NCBI GenBank assembly: GCA_016550425.1 | Contig: JABXGS010000189.1 | Coordinates: 1 to 64,000, forward strand | Length of the DNA: 64,000 bases | Direction of reading: 5' to 3' | Origin: an archaeon | GTDB taxonomy: Archaea; Asgardarchaeota; Hermodarchaeia; Hermodarchaeales; Hermodarchaeaceae | Shown: piece by piece, positions 33,508 through 41,779 of the stretch | Layout of the letters: each line of letters opens with the position of its first letter | Numbering within the stretch: the stretch's first letter is position 1 | The notes under the pieces: generated by a model | What the model was told of the DNA's origin: nothing | Databases searched by the model: none | Seen by the model: the letters and a program-made list of their open reading frames with translations, nothing else | Program-made: the position numbers and the translations under genes

Positions 33508-34965
33508 CTAGAACCATCGGGTGATTACGACTTTGTTCTCCGTGAAAAAGTCTATGGCATCTCGGCCCTGCCCGTGGAGATCGCCAAAGAAGGAATCCTT
33601 CATTCCTGAAAATGGAAATGAGGCAATTGGGGCCACAACGCCGATATTGATTCCGATGTTTCCAGCTCGAACCCGGTATTGGTATTTGCGAGCCCACTTT
33701 CCGCTTGAAGTAAATATCGATGACGCGTTTCCGTGGGGATTGCGATGAATGATGTCGATGGCTTCATCTAAGTCTTTGACATGGATGATCGACATCACGG
33801 GTCCAAAGATTTCTTCTTTGGCAATGGTCATATCGGGAGTCACTTTGTCAAAGATCGATGGACCAAGAAACAAGCCCTTGGGATAATCAGGTACCTTGAC
33901 TTTTCGACCATCAAGGATGAGTTTGGCTCCTTCTTTGATTCCCAATTCAATATACTTGAGTACGCGATCAAGGCCTGCCTTGGTTGCTAGAGGTCCCATG
34001 TGGGTGCCTTCGTCAAGACCGTTGCCTACCACTAAGCGTTTGGCTGCTTCAACGACTGCTTTTTTGATTGGCTCGTAGATGTCCCCGACGGCAAGTAAGA
34101 CTGCTCCACTCAAGCACCGCTGACCCGTGTTCCCAAAAAACGAACTCATTAGATTTGGTACTGTTCGTTCGATATTAGCATCGGGCATGATTGTAAGGTG
34201 ATTCTTTGCACCAGCTTGGACTTGGGTGCGTTTTCCATGTTCACCACATTTCTTGTATAAAAGGCGACCAACCTTGGTCGATCCCACAAAGGACATACCC
34301 ACCGTATCAGGGCTTTCGATTAAAGTGTTGACTGCGGTCGGTCCTCCAAGCACGAGGTTCATGACGCCCTTGGGAAATCCAATTTCGTCAATGAGTTCAA
34401 ATTGCCTGACTTGGCTAATTGGCTTGAGATCAGAGGGTTTCACAATGTACGTGTTTCCGCAGGCAACTGCATAAGGCCAAAACCAGCCAGGCACCATTCC
34501 AGGAAAATTAAATGGCGCTACGCAGAAAAATACGCCCAAGGGTTGTTTAATCAACATCTCGTCGATGCCGCTCGAAATATCCTCGAAATTATATCCCATC
34601 TGAAGGTGCGGAATAGCCGCCCCCGCTTCGACATTTTCAATAGTCCGACGGAACTCTCCGCGAGCCTCATCGAGGATTTTACCATGTTCAATAGTAATGG
34701 TTCTAGACAAGTCTTCAAAATTCTCTTCTATCGCATCACGAAACTGGAAAAGATAACGGATTCGTGTTTGCGCTGGAGTTGATCTCCATCGCCAGAATGC
34801 GGCTTTGGCTGCGGCAATGGCTGCTTGGGTTTCTTCAGCAGTGGACATGGGCACCTTCGCGAGTAACTCACCGGTTACTGGATTGATGACGTCTCGGGTT
34901 TCCTTTGATTTGGGTTCCACCCAGCGACCATTAATGTAGTTTTTCAGGATTTCGCCTTTCATCAC
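33508..34965 (-). CDS. mmsA: CoA-acylating methylmalonate-semialdehyde dehydrogenase (MmsA-type)
   Basis: A 485-residue NAD-dependent aldehyde dehydrogenase that oxidises methylmalonate or malonate semialdehyde to propionyl- or acetyl-CoA in valine, pyrimidine or beta-alanine breakdown. The nucleophile is Cys284 in FFGNTGQRCLSGAV; Asn153 (PFNFP) completes the oxyanion site. The position of the base Glu, used by hydrolytic dehydrogenases, is replaced by the AGAKNH motif (about 250-256), which marks CoA-acylating MMSDH enzymes, and EEIFGPV closes the NAD site. AAGGTG precedes the start. A TetR regulator gene lies 44 bases upstream on the same strand. Cytosolic; tetramer expected. Confidence 0.87.
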   Translation of the reverse strand: MMKGEILKNYINGRWVEPKSKETRDVINPVTGELLAKVPMSTAEETQAAIAAAKAAFWRWRSTPAQTRIRYLFQFRDAIEENFEDLSRTITIEHGKILDEARGEFRRTIENVEAGAAIPHLQMGYNFEDISSGIDEMLIKQPLGVFFCVAPFNFPGMVPGWFWPYAVACGNTYIVKPSDLKPISQVRQFELIDEIGFPKGVMNLVLGGPTAVNTLIESPDTVGMSFVGSTKVGRLLYKKCGEHGKRTQVQAGAKNHLTIMPDANIERTVPNLMSSFFGNTGQRCLSGAVLLAVGDIYEPIKKAVVEAAKRLVVGNGLDEGTHMGPLATKAGLDRVLKYIELGIKEGAKLILDGRKVKVPDYPKGLFLGPSIFDKVTPDMTIAKEEIFGPVMSIIHVKDLDEAIDIIHRNPHGNASSIFTSSGKWARKYQYRVRAGNIGINIGVVAPIASFPFSGMKDSFFGDLHGQGRDAIDFFTENKVVITRWF

Positions 34966-35009
34966 ACAGACACCTTCTCTTGTATAATCTAAAGAGAGGG
35001 TGACTAAGG

Positions 35010-35660
35010 TTACTTATTATCTTTATACTCTTCTGCAGACTTATCGTTGGCCATGACTCCACGGAGCAAAATGTTGGAAATTTCTGACCAGGCTTTTCCG
35101 GTTTCGGAGTGCTCCATCCCAAACAACTCATAGCCCTGTAATCCATCTTGTAGCGCAATCAAGCCTAAGGCTAGATTATTCGTATTCACGTCACGTTGAA
35201 TTACACCTTTCTCTTTCTGATCATTAAAGAAGGCTGTAAGATAGGCAAGGGCTTCATCATACATGGATTGAAGTGAATTCGCAAGTTCTGGATTTCGTGA
35301 CGCTTCGGACACAATTTCAAACATCAGACTGGCAGGCCAGCCGGGCTCAGAAAAGAAGAGCGGGGTACTCCAGAGTTTGTCATAGAAGGTGTTAGATGTG
35401 ATATCTAATAGATTGCCAGAATCCAGTAGTTCTGAAAGCGGGGCTTCTCGGATTTTCCGGAAAGGAATCTGGACGACTGCTTCAAACAGCTCTTTTTTGC
35501 TCTTGAAATATTGATAGAGTGTTCCTTTACTCACGCCCACTTCCTTGGCAATATCTGACATCTTCGCTTTATGGTAGCCTTTCTTCGCAAAGATGGTGAT
35601 TGCTGCTTCGACGATTCGTTTCTTAGCACGTATCTTGTAGTCTTGTAATACGCGTGGCAT
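35010..35660 (-). CDS. TetR/AcrR-family transcriptional repressor
   Basis: About 216 residues. The N-terminal HTH is at about 15-60 (RIVEAAITIFAKKGYHKAKM; IAKEVGVSKGTLYQYFKSK), as in all TetR proteins; the rest is a ligand-binding helical domain. The start at ATG 35660 has GGTGAG 5 bases before it. It faces two membrane methyltransferase genes across a palindromic operator with a TATA box, and lies 44 bases upstream of the mmsA gene on its own strand, so it likely controls both sides. The ligand is unknown; an acyl-CoA or lipid-like compound fits the neighbourhood. Confidence 0.88.
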   Translation of the reverse strand: MPRVLQDYKIRAKKRIVEAAITIFAKKGYHKAKMSDIAKEVGVSKGTLYQYFKSKKELFEAVVQIPFRKIREAPLSELLDSGNLLDITSNTFYDKLWSTPLFFSEPGWPASLMFEIVSEASRNPELANSLQSMYDEALAYLTAFFNDQKEKGVIQRDVNTNNLALGLIALQDGLQGYELFGMEHSETGKAWSEISNILLRGVMANDKSAEEYKDNK

Positions 35661-35698
35661 TGTTCTCACCGAGTATCTGTTTCAAAATGAATTTCTAG

Positions 35699-35724
35699 TA
35701 TATAAAAGTAACTGACCAGTCAGT
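35699..35724 (+). promoter_or_regulatory. TATA box with adjoining perfect inverted repeat (TetR operator)
   Basis: TATATAAAAG at 35699-35708 is followed at once by ACTGAC-CA-GTCAGT (35711-35724), a perfect 14-base inverted repeat. Transcription initiated from this TATA box should begin near 35730, so the palindrome covers the polymerase-loading region. A repressor bound here would block the 35751 operon; the TetR gene reads in the other direction 39 bases away. Confidence 0.72.
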
Positions 35725-35750
35725 CAATAAACTAACCGGAAGGTATAAAG

Positions 35751-36419
35751 ATGCAAGCAATGCTCTCAAGCTATCCTGGGGCAATAACCATGAACGGCGA
35801 CTTCCTATTTCTCATATTCTTCTTAGTCATCTTCATAGTTGGGATGGCTATTCGTGGCTACTATGGTCGACGATCCCCTGATTTGGAAAAACCACGAGGT
35901 GAACGTGTACGATCCGCCATCGAACATGAAGGGCGTCTCAGTTTCACGTTGCTGATGTTACAAATGCTGTTCATGCTTTTCGCAGTCGTTGTCTATATCT
36001 TCTTTATGCCTCTCTTCCCTTGGTTAGTGTTTCTCTTACCTGATTGGGTGCGTTGGCTTGGCGTCATCATCGGATTTATTTCGCTAGTTTTTCTCGGGTG
36101 GGTACAAGCATCGTTAGATCGGGGGTTCTCTCCGTCATTAACCATTCAAGAAGAACATCATCTTGTCACAGAGGGTCCGTATCAGTGGGTTCGACATCCC
36201 ATGTATACTGTTCATATCTTCTATTTCCTTTCATGGTTTCTAATTTCTGCGAATATCCTCTTTTTCTTCGTGTGGCTGTTGATGTTATTCTATATTATTA
36301 GTCGTATCCCCAAAGAAGAAGCGATGCTTCTTTCCCAGTTTGGTGACGAATACCGAGATTACATGCATCGAACTGGGCGTCTTCTTCCTCCTCTGAGGAA
36401 GAAACAGAAGGACAGTTAA
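35751..36419 (+). CDS. Membrane methyltransferase of the ICMT/phospholipid methyltransferase superfamily
   Basis: A 222-residue membrane protein: about five hydrophobic helices, an N-terminal loop rich in Arg/Glu (about 38-60), and the SAM-binding C-terminal motif HHLVTEGPYQWVRHPMYTVH (about 136-155) with PKEEAMLLSQFGDEYRDYM (about 185). These are the hallmarks of isoprenylcysteine carboxyl methyltransferase-like and PEMT-like enzymes; the acceptor (prenyl thiol or lipid) is not known. GGAAGGT precedes the start. It is the first gene of an apparent two-gene unit with a paralogue and lies behind a TetR-type operator. Confidence 0.83.
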   Translation: MQAMLSSYPGAITMNGDFLFLIFFLVIFIVGMAIRGYYGRRSPDLEKPRGERVRSAIEHEGRLSFTLLMLQMLFMLFAVVVYIFFMPLFPWLVFLLPDWVRWLGVIIGFISLVFLGWVQASLDRGFSPSLTIQEEHHLVTEGPYQWVRHPMYTVHIFYFLSWFLISANILFFFVWLLMLFYIISRIPKEEAMLLSQFGDEYRDYMHRTGRLLPPLRKKQKDS

Positions 36420-36438
36420 CAAGAGGTGATTTATCTCA

Positions 36439-37176
36439 ATGCAGGCCACGACTTCTGAATCCCTAAATAGATACGGAATAAGCAGCATAGTTCGCGAATT
36501 CGTCATTGTAGGGTTTATTGGGCTACTTCTCTGGGTTTCAGCGGGGTTCCGGCTCTGGCTCAATGCCTGGATCTATCTCTTTTTCTTGCTCATTTTCTCG
36601 GTGGTTTTCATGGTTGCCATGGTAACCAAAAATCCAGGGCTTCTCAACATTCGTGGAGCCCCACGACGTGCCATGCGAGAAGCCACCATGCACCGTTATG
36701 ATAAGATCTTCTTAGCGATTTTCACTATCTTACTAGTTCTGATACCTATCTTTGCCGGGCTCGATTATCAAGGCTTCTTTGACACCTGGGTTGTTCTGCT
36801 GTTTGCTGTCCCCTTCTGGTTAGTGCTTATCGGATTTGGGTTGGTCGTAATTGGAGAGATACTATTCGGGTGGGCGATGGTTTCAAATCCCTTCTTTCAT
36901 GGTGTGATGAAAATTCAAAATGAGCGTGATCATCAGGTCATCTCAAAAGGACCCTATCGCTGGGTCAGGCATCCTGGATACCTCGGTCAAATTTTCTATT
37001 ATCTGGGTTCACCCTTGCTTCTTAACTCGTGGTGGGCCTTTCTATTAGGGATTATCATGAGCTTTTCCTTTATTTATCGAACATACAAGGAAGATCAAAT
37101 GCTTCGAAATGACCTTGATGGATACGGCGAATATGTAGAACACACTTCAAGGCGGCTCTTCCCTGGTATTTGGTAA
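36439..37176 (+). CDS. Second ICMT/phospholipid-methyltransferase-like membrane protein
   Basis: A 245-residue relative of the previous protein, starting 19 bases after its stop with GAGGTGAT before the ATG. About six membrane helices, and the same motif as HQVISKGPYRWVRHPGYLGQ (about 171-190) and EDQMLRNDLDGYGEYVEHT (about 217), followed by RRLFPGIW at the end. A paired expression of two related enzymes suggests either a two-subunit enzyme or two successive steps. Controlled by the TetR operator upstream. Acceptor unknown. Confidence 0.83.
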   Translation: MQATTSESLNRYGISSIVREFVIVGFIGLLLWVSAGFRLWLNAWIYLFFLLIFSVVFMVAMVTKNPGLLNIRGAPRRAMREATMHRYDKIFLAIFTILLVLIPIFAGLDYQGFFDTWVVLLFAVPFWLVLIGFGLVVIGEILFGWAMVSNPFFHGVMKIQNERDHQVISKGPYRWVRHPGYLGQIFYYLGSPLLLNSWWAFLLGIIMSFSFIYRTYKEDQMLRNDLDGYGEYVEHTSRRLFPGIW

Positions 37177-37187
37177 TCCTCAGTGAA

Positions 37188-38831
37188 TCACGAAGCAAGT
37201 TTTTGATCAAATACCTTTCTAAGTAAGGAAACTGGCAGGTTACCATTCGCAGCCACTGTGTCATGAAAGAACTTGTCGGTATATTGGTCTCCCATTCGTT
37301 GTCTGATTTCATCGCGGAGTTGAAGTATTAGATGTTTACCGAGAAGGTAGGATAAGGGGTATCCGGGGGTGAGTGTATATCGGCGGACCTCAGCGACAGC
37401 GCCTTCTTTGGGCATACCAGTTTCTTTTATGAGCATATTTACAGCTTCGTCGAAGGTCATTTCGCCTCGGGATAATTGAACGTCTACGATGATTCGTACC
37501 GCCCGCCATATTGCTCCAGTAAGTTGGATCATCTTAGCTTCCAAACCGGTCACAAAGCCTTTTTCCATCATCATTTGTTCACAATAGTGGGCCCAGCCTT
37601 CCACCGTTTCAGTTCCAAGGGTTCCAGTCATAGTGCTAAGTAATTGTATTATCGAACTTCGATTTGTTGCTGACAGCTGCAGGAAATGGCCGGGGAAAGC
37701 CTCGTGAACCGCCACGTTTCGAATGTTTGGATTACTCAATTGCTTTTTTAGATTGGCGACATCTTTGGGTCGAGTGACAACGTAAAGTCCAATCCTTGGA
37801 TCATCAAACCGGGATGGAGGTATCAAGGCTGCAAAGGGAATCAGAGGTGCCATATAGGGGGGCGTTTCCACAACATACAATTTATCGTCTTCATAGATTG
37901 TTGCTAAATCATTCTCACGAATGAATTCCTTTGCTTCCTCCATCGCCGTTCGAGTTGCAAGCAAGGCCTCATCGAAAGTTTCCGGCGAATCTTCTTCAAT
38001 CTCTTTCATTATCTCTCCAATACTTTTCTTGGGGTCAATTTGGGCTGCAATATTCTCTCTTTCTGCTTTGAGTTCTTTTAGGGACTGCATCCCGAATTGT
38101 AAAATTTCTTCAGAAGTCATACCAAGGCCACGGAGTGCAATTAACCGCTCAAATCGTTTCTTTCCCAAAGCCCAGTTGGTAACTGTATTTGGTAGCAAAT
38201 TTTGAAGCCAATTAATATGCTCTTTGAGTGGTTCTTCTAGTTTTGCTACTACTTCTTCTAAGCTAGCCTGAAGCTTGTCAGAAATTTGTCCTTTCCCTAA
38301 CGAAATGAGGAACTGAAAGAGTCCGGGTATTGTCTGGGCAGTTTCCAAGGCAATTTCGGTCCAGAGTTTTACAGGTTTTGAGTTTTCAAATCGTGTACGA
38401 AATTCCTTCAGATTTCGTGGCACCTCTTTAAGCCGGGAGAGCATACCTGTCATCCTCTGCTCTAAGGGTGCATAATCCTTGGAAATCATCAGAAAGAAGC
38501 TCATTCCGATAAGATCAAAACCATCGGGGTTCAGCACATTTTGGCGTTGCTCATGAATAGCAAATTTTATCGCCTCCAGAAGGCGCTCAAGGATTTCCCA
38601 GTCGATTTTATTTGCATTATTCATAGTCTCATAATTGATATTCTCATGCATTCGTTGAACCATTTCTTCAAGTAATTTCTCTAATTCTAGATCACTAGAT
38701 AAATCGCCTTTCGCTAGCTGATGGTCAAATGGATCATGAAGTCCCAAAAAACTTGCAATCTCTGGAAAGATTTGATAGAACCGCTCTACCATTTCGTTTT
38801 TTAATATCTCAAAATCATTATCCGAATTCAT
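37188..38831 (-). CDS. DUF885 family putative peptidase
   Basis: A protein of about 547 residues that matches DUF885. The key motif VAVHEAFPGHFLQL lies near residue 375 (HEAxPGH, a candidate zinc site with His376, Glu377 and His382), after ETPPYMAPLIPFAAL (about 322), and EGWAHYCEQMM (about 420) supplies the downstream E-x-W-A-x-Y motif of the family, so a metallo-peptidase is expected, and it is probably cytosolic as no signal peptide is present. The start at ATG 38831 has AGGTG 9 bases before it; upstream extension to 38903 looks spurious. The substrate is not known. It converges on the membrane methyltransferase pair. Confidence 0.77.
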   Translation of the reverse strand: MNSDNDFEILKNEMVERFYQIFPEIASFLGLHDPFDHQLAKGDLSSDLELEKLLEEMVQRMHENINYETMNNANKIDWEILERLLEAIKFAIHEQRQNVLNPDGFDLIGMSFFLMISKDYAPLEQRMTGMLSRLKEVPRNLKEFRTRFENSKPVKLWTEIALETAQTIPGLFQFLISLGKGQISDKLQASLEEVVAKLEEPLKEHINWLQNLLPNTVTNWALGKKRFERLIALRGLGMTSEEILQFGMQSLKELKAERENIAAQIDPKKSIGEIMKEIEEDSPETFDEALLATRTAMEEAKEFIRENDLATIYEDDKLYVVETPPYMAPLIPFAALIPPSRFDDPRIGLYVVTRPKDVANLKKQLSNPNIRNVAVHEAFPGHFLQLSATNRSSIIQLLSTMTGTLGTETVEGWAHYCEQMMMEKGFVTGLEAKMIQLTGAIWRAVRIIVDVQLSRGEMTFDEAVNMLIKETGMPKEGAVAEVRRYTLTPGYPLSYLLGKHLILQLRDEIRQRMGDQYTDKFFHDTVAANGNLPVSLLRKVFDQKLAS

Positions 38832-39084
38832 CTCAACTGCACCTACATTAGAATAGGGTGCTTCAAGTGTTCTAAATCTGATTACAATATTATAAACTTG
38901 CATACGTTCAAAAGTCTCGTAGGGGAATCAAGAACTTCATTGATGGCTGACACAAATATCGAAACTTGTGATAATTATGTCTTCATGAATTTAAATAAAG
39001 GCAAGTAAAACATATAAACACGTATCTAAGGTAATGGTATTTCTCCTGCTCATATTTGGTACTTACCTTTGTTTGGTGACGAAT

Positions 39085-39573
39085 ATGCCCTATAAACGAA
39101 AAACGTGGCAAGAAAAACTGGAAGACCCCAAAGGAATGCCCAAAATCGTGCCCTTGGAAGCCAAATTTCCTTGCCGGCGTCCACTCGAAAAAATGGGAGC
39201 GCAAATCGGAGATAGCGTTGTACTCGCACCGCCATCAGACGTGAACACTATCATGAGTGAAATCCCAGAAGGGAAACTCATCACGTTGAACCAAATTTGT
39301 GAACGCCTTGCCACGAAATATAATGCTCAGTATTGTTGCACACTAACCACTGGGATTTTCATTACCATCACTGCAAATGCAGCAGACGAAACTGGTCGTG
39401 ATTTACCCTATTGGCGAACCATCAAAAACAGCGGTGAATTAAACGCCAAGTTTCCTGGTGGTCTGAAGAAACATAAAACCCTTCTGGAACAAGAGGGGCA
39501 TACTATAATTCAACGAGGTCGGAAACATTTACGTTACTTCGTGAAAGACTATGAACAATCCCTCGTGAAATAG
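39085..39573 (+). CDS. Alkyltransferase-like (MGMT DNA-binding domain) protein with PYWR in place of PCHR
   Basis: About 162 residues. The MGMT-like wing and helices are seen as IMSEIPEGKLITLNQICERL (about 56-75), then the region aligned to the active site reads LPYWRTI (Pro108-Tyr109-Trp110-Arg111), where O6-alkylguanine methyltransferases have PCHRVI, and finally KFPGGLKKHKTLLEQEGH (about 122-139), which matches the closing G-G-x-x-x-K-x-x-L-L-x-x-E-G. The nucleophile Cys is thus replaced by Tyr. In other cells ATL proteins (with Trp there) bind O6-alkylguanine and recruit nucleotide excision repair. GGTGA precedes the ATG. Two Cys (CC at 84-85) are nearby but not in position. Confidence 0.78.
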   Translation: MPYKRKTWQEKLEDPKGMPKIVPLEAKFPCRRPLEKMGAQIGDSVVLAPPSDVNTIMSEIPEGKLITLNQICERLATKYNAQYCCTLTTGIFITITANAADETGRDLPYWRTIKNSGELNAKFPGGLKKHKTLLEQEGHTIIQRGRKHLRYFVKDYEQSLVK

Positions 39574-39604
39574 TGGCAATCGAATAAGCACGTGAAATTA
39601 ATGG

Positions 39605-40960
39605 TTATAATACCTCAAGAATTTTCTCTATAACCTTCAAACCCTGGCTTTCCACTTTACGTGCTTTCTTCAAGTATTGAACTGCCTTCCGGCTTGTATC
39701 GTTGCTGCCGATGGGATCCAAAGTCAGTTTATCCTTATCGAACGGATATAACTTGGAAAATTCCAGCAGTTGCTCAGCGACATCCCCGTATAATTCGCTA
39801 GCTTTTTCCAGAAAGGGTGTTGCTCTTCCATTTAGCCGTTCTTTAGCCTCGAGGAAAAACTTAGCTGCCATATCACGACATTCCCACCATACAATCGCAT
39901 TATACGAATTGCCTAGCTGGATGGCTGCTCCCTTTTCAACTGTATCGATCCAGGCGTCAAAACCAGCAAGTCCTGCTTGGTATTGAGGGGTGAAGATCCA
40001 TTCCTTATCGTTAGCTGCATGGCGTAGTGCCCACTGAAGAGCGTTTTTTACCTGGGTGGTATCGTCCACCGCTGTTTTACTTCGTTCCACACGATAGACT
40101 TCGATGAACATTTTTCCGATATCTTTCCAGGGTTTAGGACCTGCTCCTTCTTCTTGGAAACACCCTTTATAGTAGTAGCCAGTGTTGTCCACGCCATAAA
40201 TCACATAGAACTCGGCAACGTCTCCAATCTGCCATCCATAACATGGTTGACCTTTGTCAATAGCCTTGGTTACCAAATTCCACGCTTCGAGCAATTTCTT
40301 GTCAAACTCAGTAGGCGAAATCTGATTGGGCCAAGCTGTTACGCCGCTAAACTTGACACCAAGATTGCTCGCACCCATAAATACAGGCATAGGTTTCCAC
40401 GCCGTTGGGCCACTAGGGCAGATATCTTTCTTCGAAATATTGATGATCAGCCCGTGACTGGTAATTCCATACAACCACGGCTTTGAAACATCAATACCCA
40501 AGTATTCTAAACATCCATGCAATGCTCCCAGATGGGATACTGCATAGTCTTTGTAATTCAGTTCTTGGAGTTTATTCATTCTACGACCCATTCCCGTTCG
40601 AGTCTGTATATAGCGTTCCATCATGCGCCGACGACCATTGGAGTGGCGGATCTGTGAATCCACATACGATTCGACAATGTTCTGCAGTAACTCCTGTCCA
40701 TCCTTTGTCGCCAGATAGAGTCCACGCTCCGGTCGCACGATGAGACCGCGGGCAATTAATTGTTGGAGATGATTTGCCAGTGCGGTTCGACTTATTTGAG
40801 TGGCATTTAATAACTCAACAAACGTCTTGGTTTTATCTGCAAGGAGACTAAGAATTTCCAAGCGTTTGGGGTGTGCGATGGCTTTGAGGGTAGATGCCAA
40901 ATCATTTTTGGCTTCCTGAATTGTGGCTCGTAGGTCAGCTACCTTAATCGGCGCATCCAT
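39605..40960 (-). CDS. ArsR-type HTH regulator fused to a BtrH/C39-like sensor domain
   Basis: A protein of about 451 residues. The N-terminal winged helix (about 20-100) has AIAHPKRLEILSLL and RTALANHLQQLIARGL, typical of ArsR. After a helical linker, LGALHGCLEYLGIDVSKPWLYG and CPSGPTAW near residue 140-185 resemble the papain-like core of BtrH/C39 domains, and a helical C-terminal region follows. I read it as a DNA-binding module joined to a domain that may sense or process an acyl or peptide ligand. The start is set at ATG 40960; the frame could extend upstream to a TTG. It converges on the alkyltransferase-like gene. The ligand and targets are unknown. Confidence 0.7.
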   Translation of the reverse strand: MDAPIKVADLRATIQEAKNDLASTLKAIAHPKRLEILSLLADKTKTFVELLNATQISRTALANHLQQLIARGLIVRPERGLYLATKDGQELLQNIVESYVDSQIRHSNGRRRMMERYIQTRTGMGRRMNKLQELNYKDYAVSHLGALHGCLEYLGIDVSKPWLYGITSHGLIINISKKDICPSGPTAWKPMPVFMGASNLGVKFSGVTAWPNQISPTEFDKKLLEAWNLVTKAIDKGQPCYGWQIGDVAEFYVIYGVDNTGYYYKGCFQEEGAGPKPWKDIGKMFIEVYRVERSKTAVDDTTQVKNALQWALRHAANDKEWIFTPQYQAGLAGFDAWIDTVEKGAAIQLGNSYNAIVWWECRDMAAKFFLEAKERLNGRATPFLEKASELYGDVAEQLLEFSKLYPFDKDKLTLDPIGSNDTSRKAVQYLKKARKVESQGLKVIEKILEVL

Positions 40961-41041
40961 CAAAATCGCCAGCAATTCACGAGAAGTTGTAAGGTAAATA
41001 TAAGCCTTTTCGTGAACAATAAACCTAAATTTTGTGAATAG

Positions 41042-41779
41042 TTATTTGCTTTTTCGTTTCACTTCACGGGCAATTCGAAGCTCTCGCAAAAACCGGTAAA
41101 GCTCACCAACTTTCCGATAATAAATAGCGACGTAGAATATCCCAAATAGGCTAATGATTATCAGGGGAGCCCAAATGCCTGAAGGGTTTAGGATCCAGGT
41201 TATCGGGATAAGAAAGATAAGGCTTCCGAAGACCCAGATGATGGGAAAGCCAAAGACCCATTTTCGACGGCTTTGGGTGGTCCGCAAATAGCTGGCGTAT
41301 TCGATTTTCAACCCCAGTTCTCCGGGTGAATAGCGGTAGAAGCCTTCGAAATCTACCCTGGCAATGAGCCCTCCGATGTATCTTCCCCAGGGATAACTGC
41401 CATAAGCCACAAAGACACAAATTATCAAGAGGAGGCCATTCAATACTACGAGAAATATTGGCACAGGTAATATAATGAACAGAGCAAGAGTTGGTTCGAA
41501 ATATAAGAGTACCCACAGATACCCAAACATTGCCAACAAGAATACGATAAAAAAGATTGCCAGGCCTTTCCTTATGGTTAGCACCACTTCTGGTTTGAAG
41601 AGGCGGTTTCGGATTTCTGTGGTTCTTACAATAATGTCCTCACTGACTTCGTTGGGGGCTAATCGCTTGATTTGGCCCACAGTCCGCCAGAAGGTTCTTC
41701 GGATTTGGGGTGTGTCGCCTTCTGTTTCGAGACGCTGCTCAATGGTCTGGAGGCCAGACAATATTGTCATGCTACTCAT
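41042..41779 (-). CDS. Four-helix membrane protein of unknown function
   Basis: A 245-residue protein. About 70 polar N-terminal residues lead into four hydrophobic segments (about 73-92, 98-125, 175-196, 200-220) and a Lys/Arg-rich end. No family is recognised. It starts by overlapping the stop of the gene upstream by 8 bases (ATGAGTAG), with AGGAG close by, so the two are co-translated; the two proteins probably form a complex. ATG 41770 is an alternative start. Confidence 0.72.
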   Translation of the reverse strand: MSSMTILSGLQTIEQRLETEGDTPQIRRTFWRTVGQIKRLAPNEVSEDIIVRTTEIRNRLFKPEVVLTIRKGLAIFFIVFLLAMFGYLWVLLYFEPTLALFIILPVPIFLVVLNGLLLIICVFVAYGSYPWGRYIGGLIARVDFEGFYRYSPGELGLKIEYASYLRTTQSRRKWVFGFPIIWVFGSLIFLIPITWILNPSGIWAPLIIISLFGIFYVAIYYRKVGELYRFLRELRIAREVKRKSK

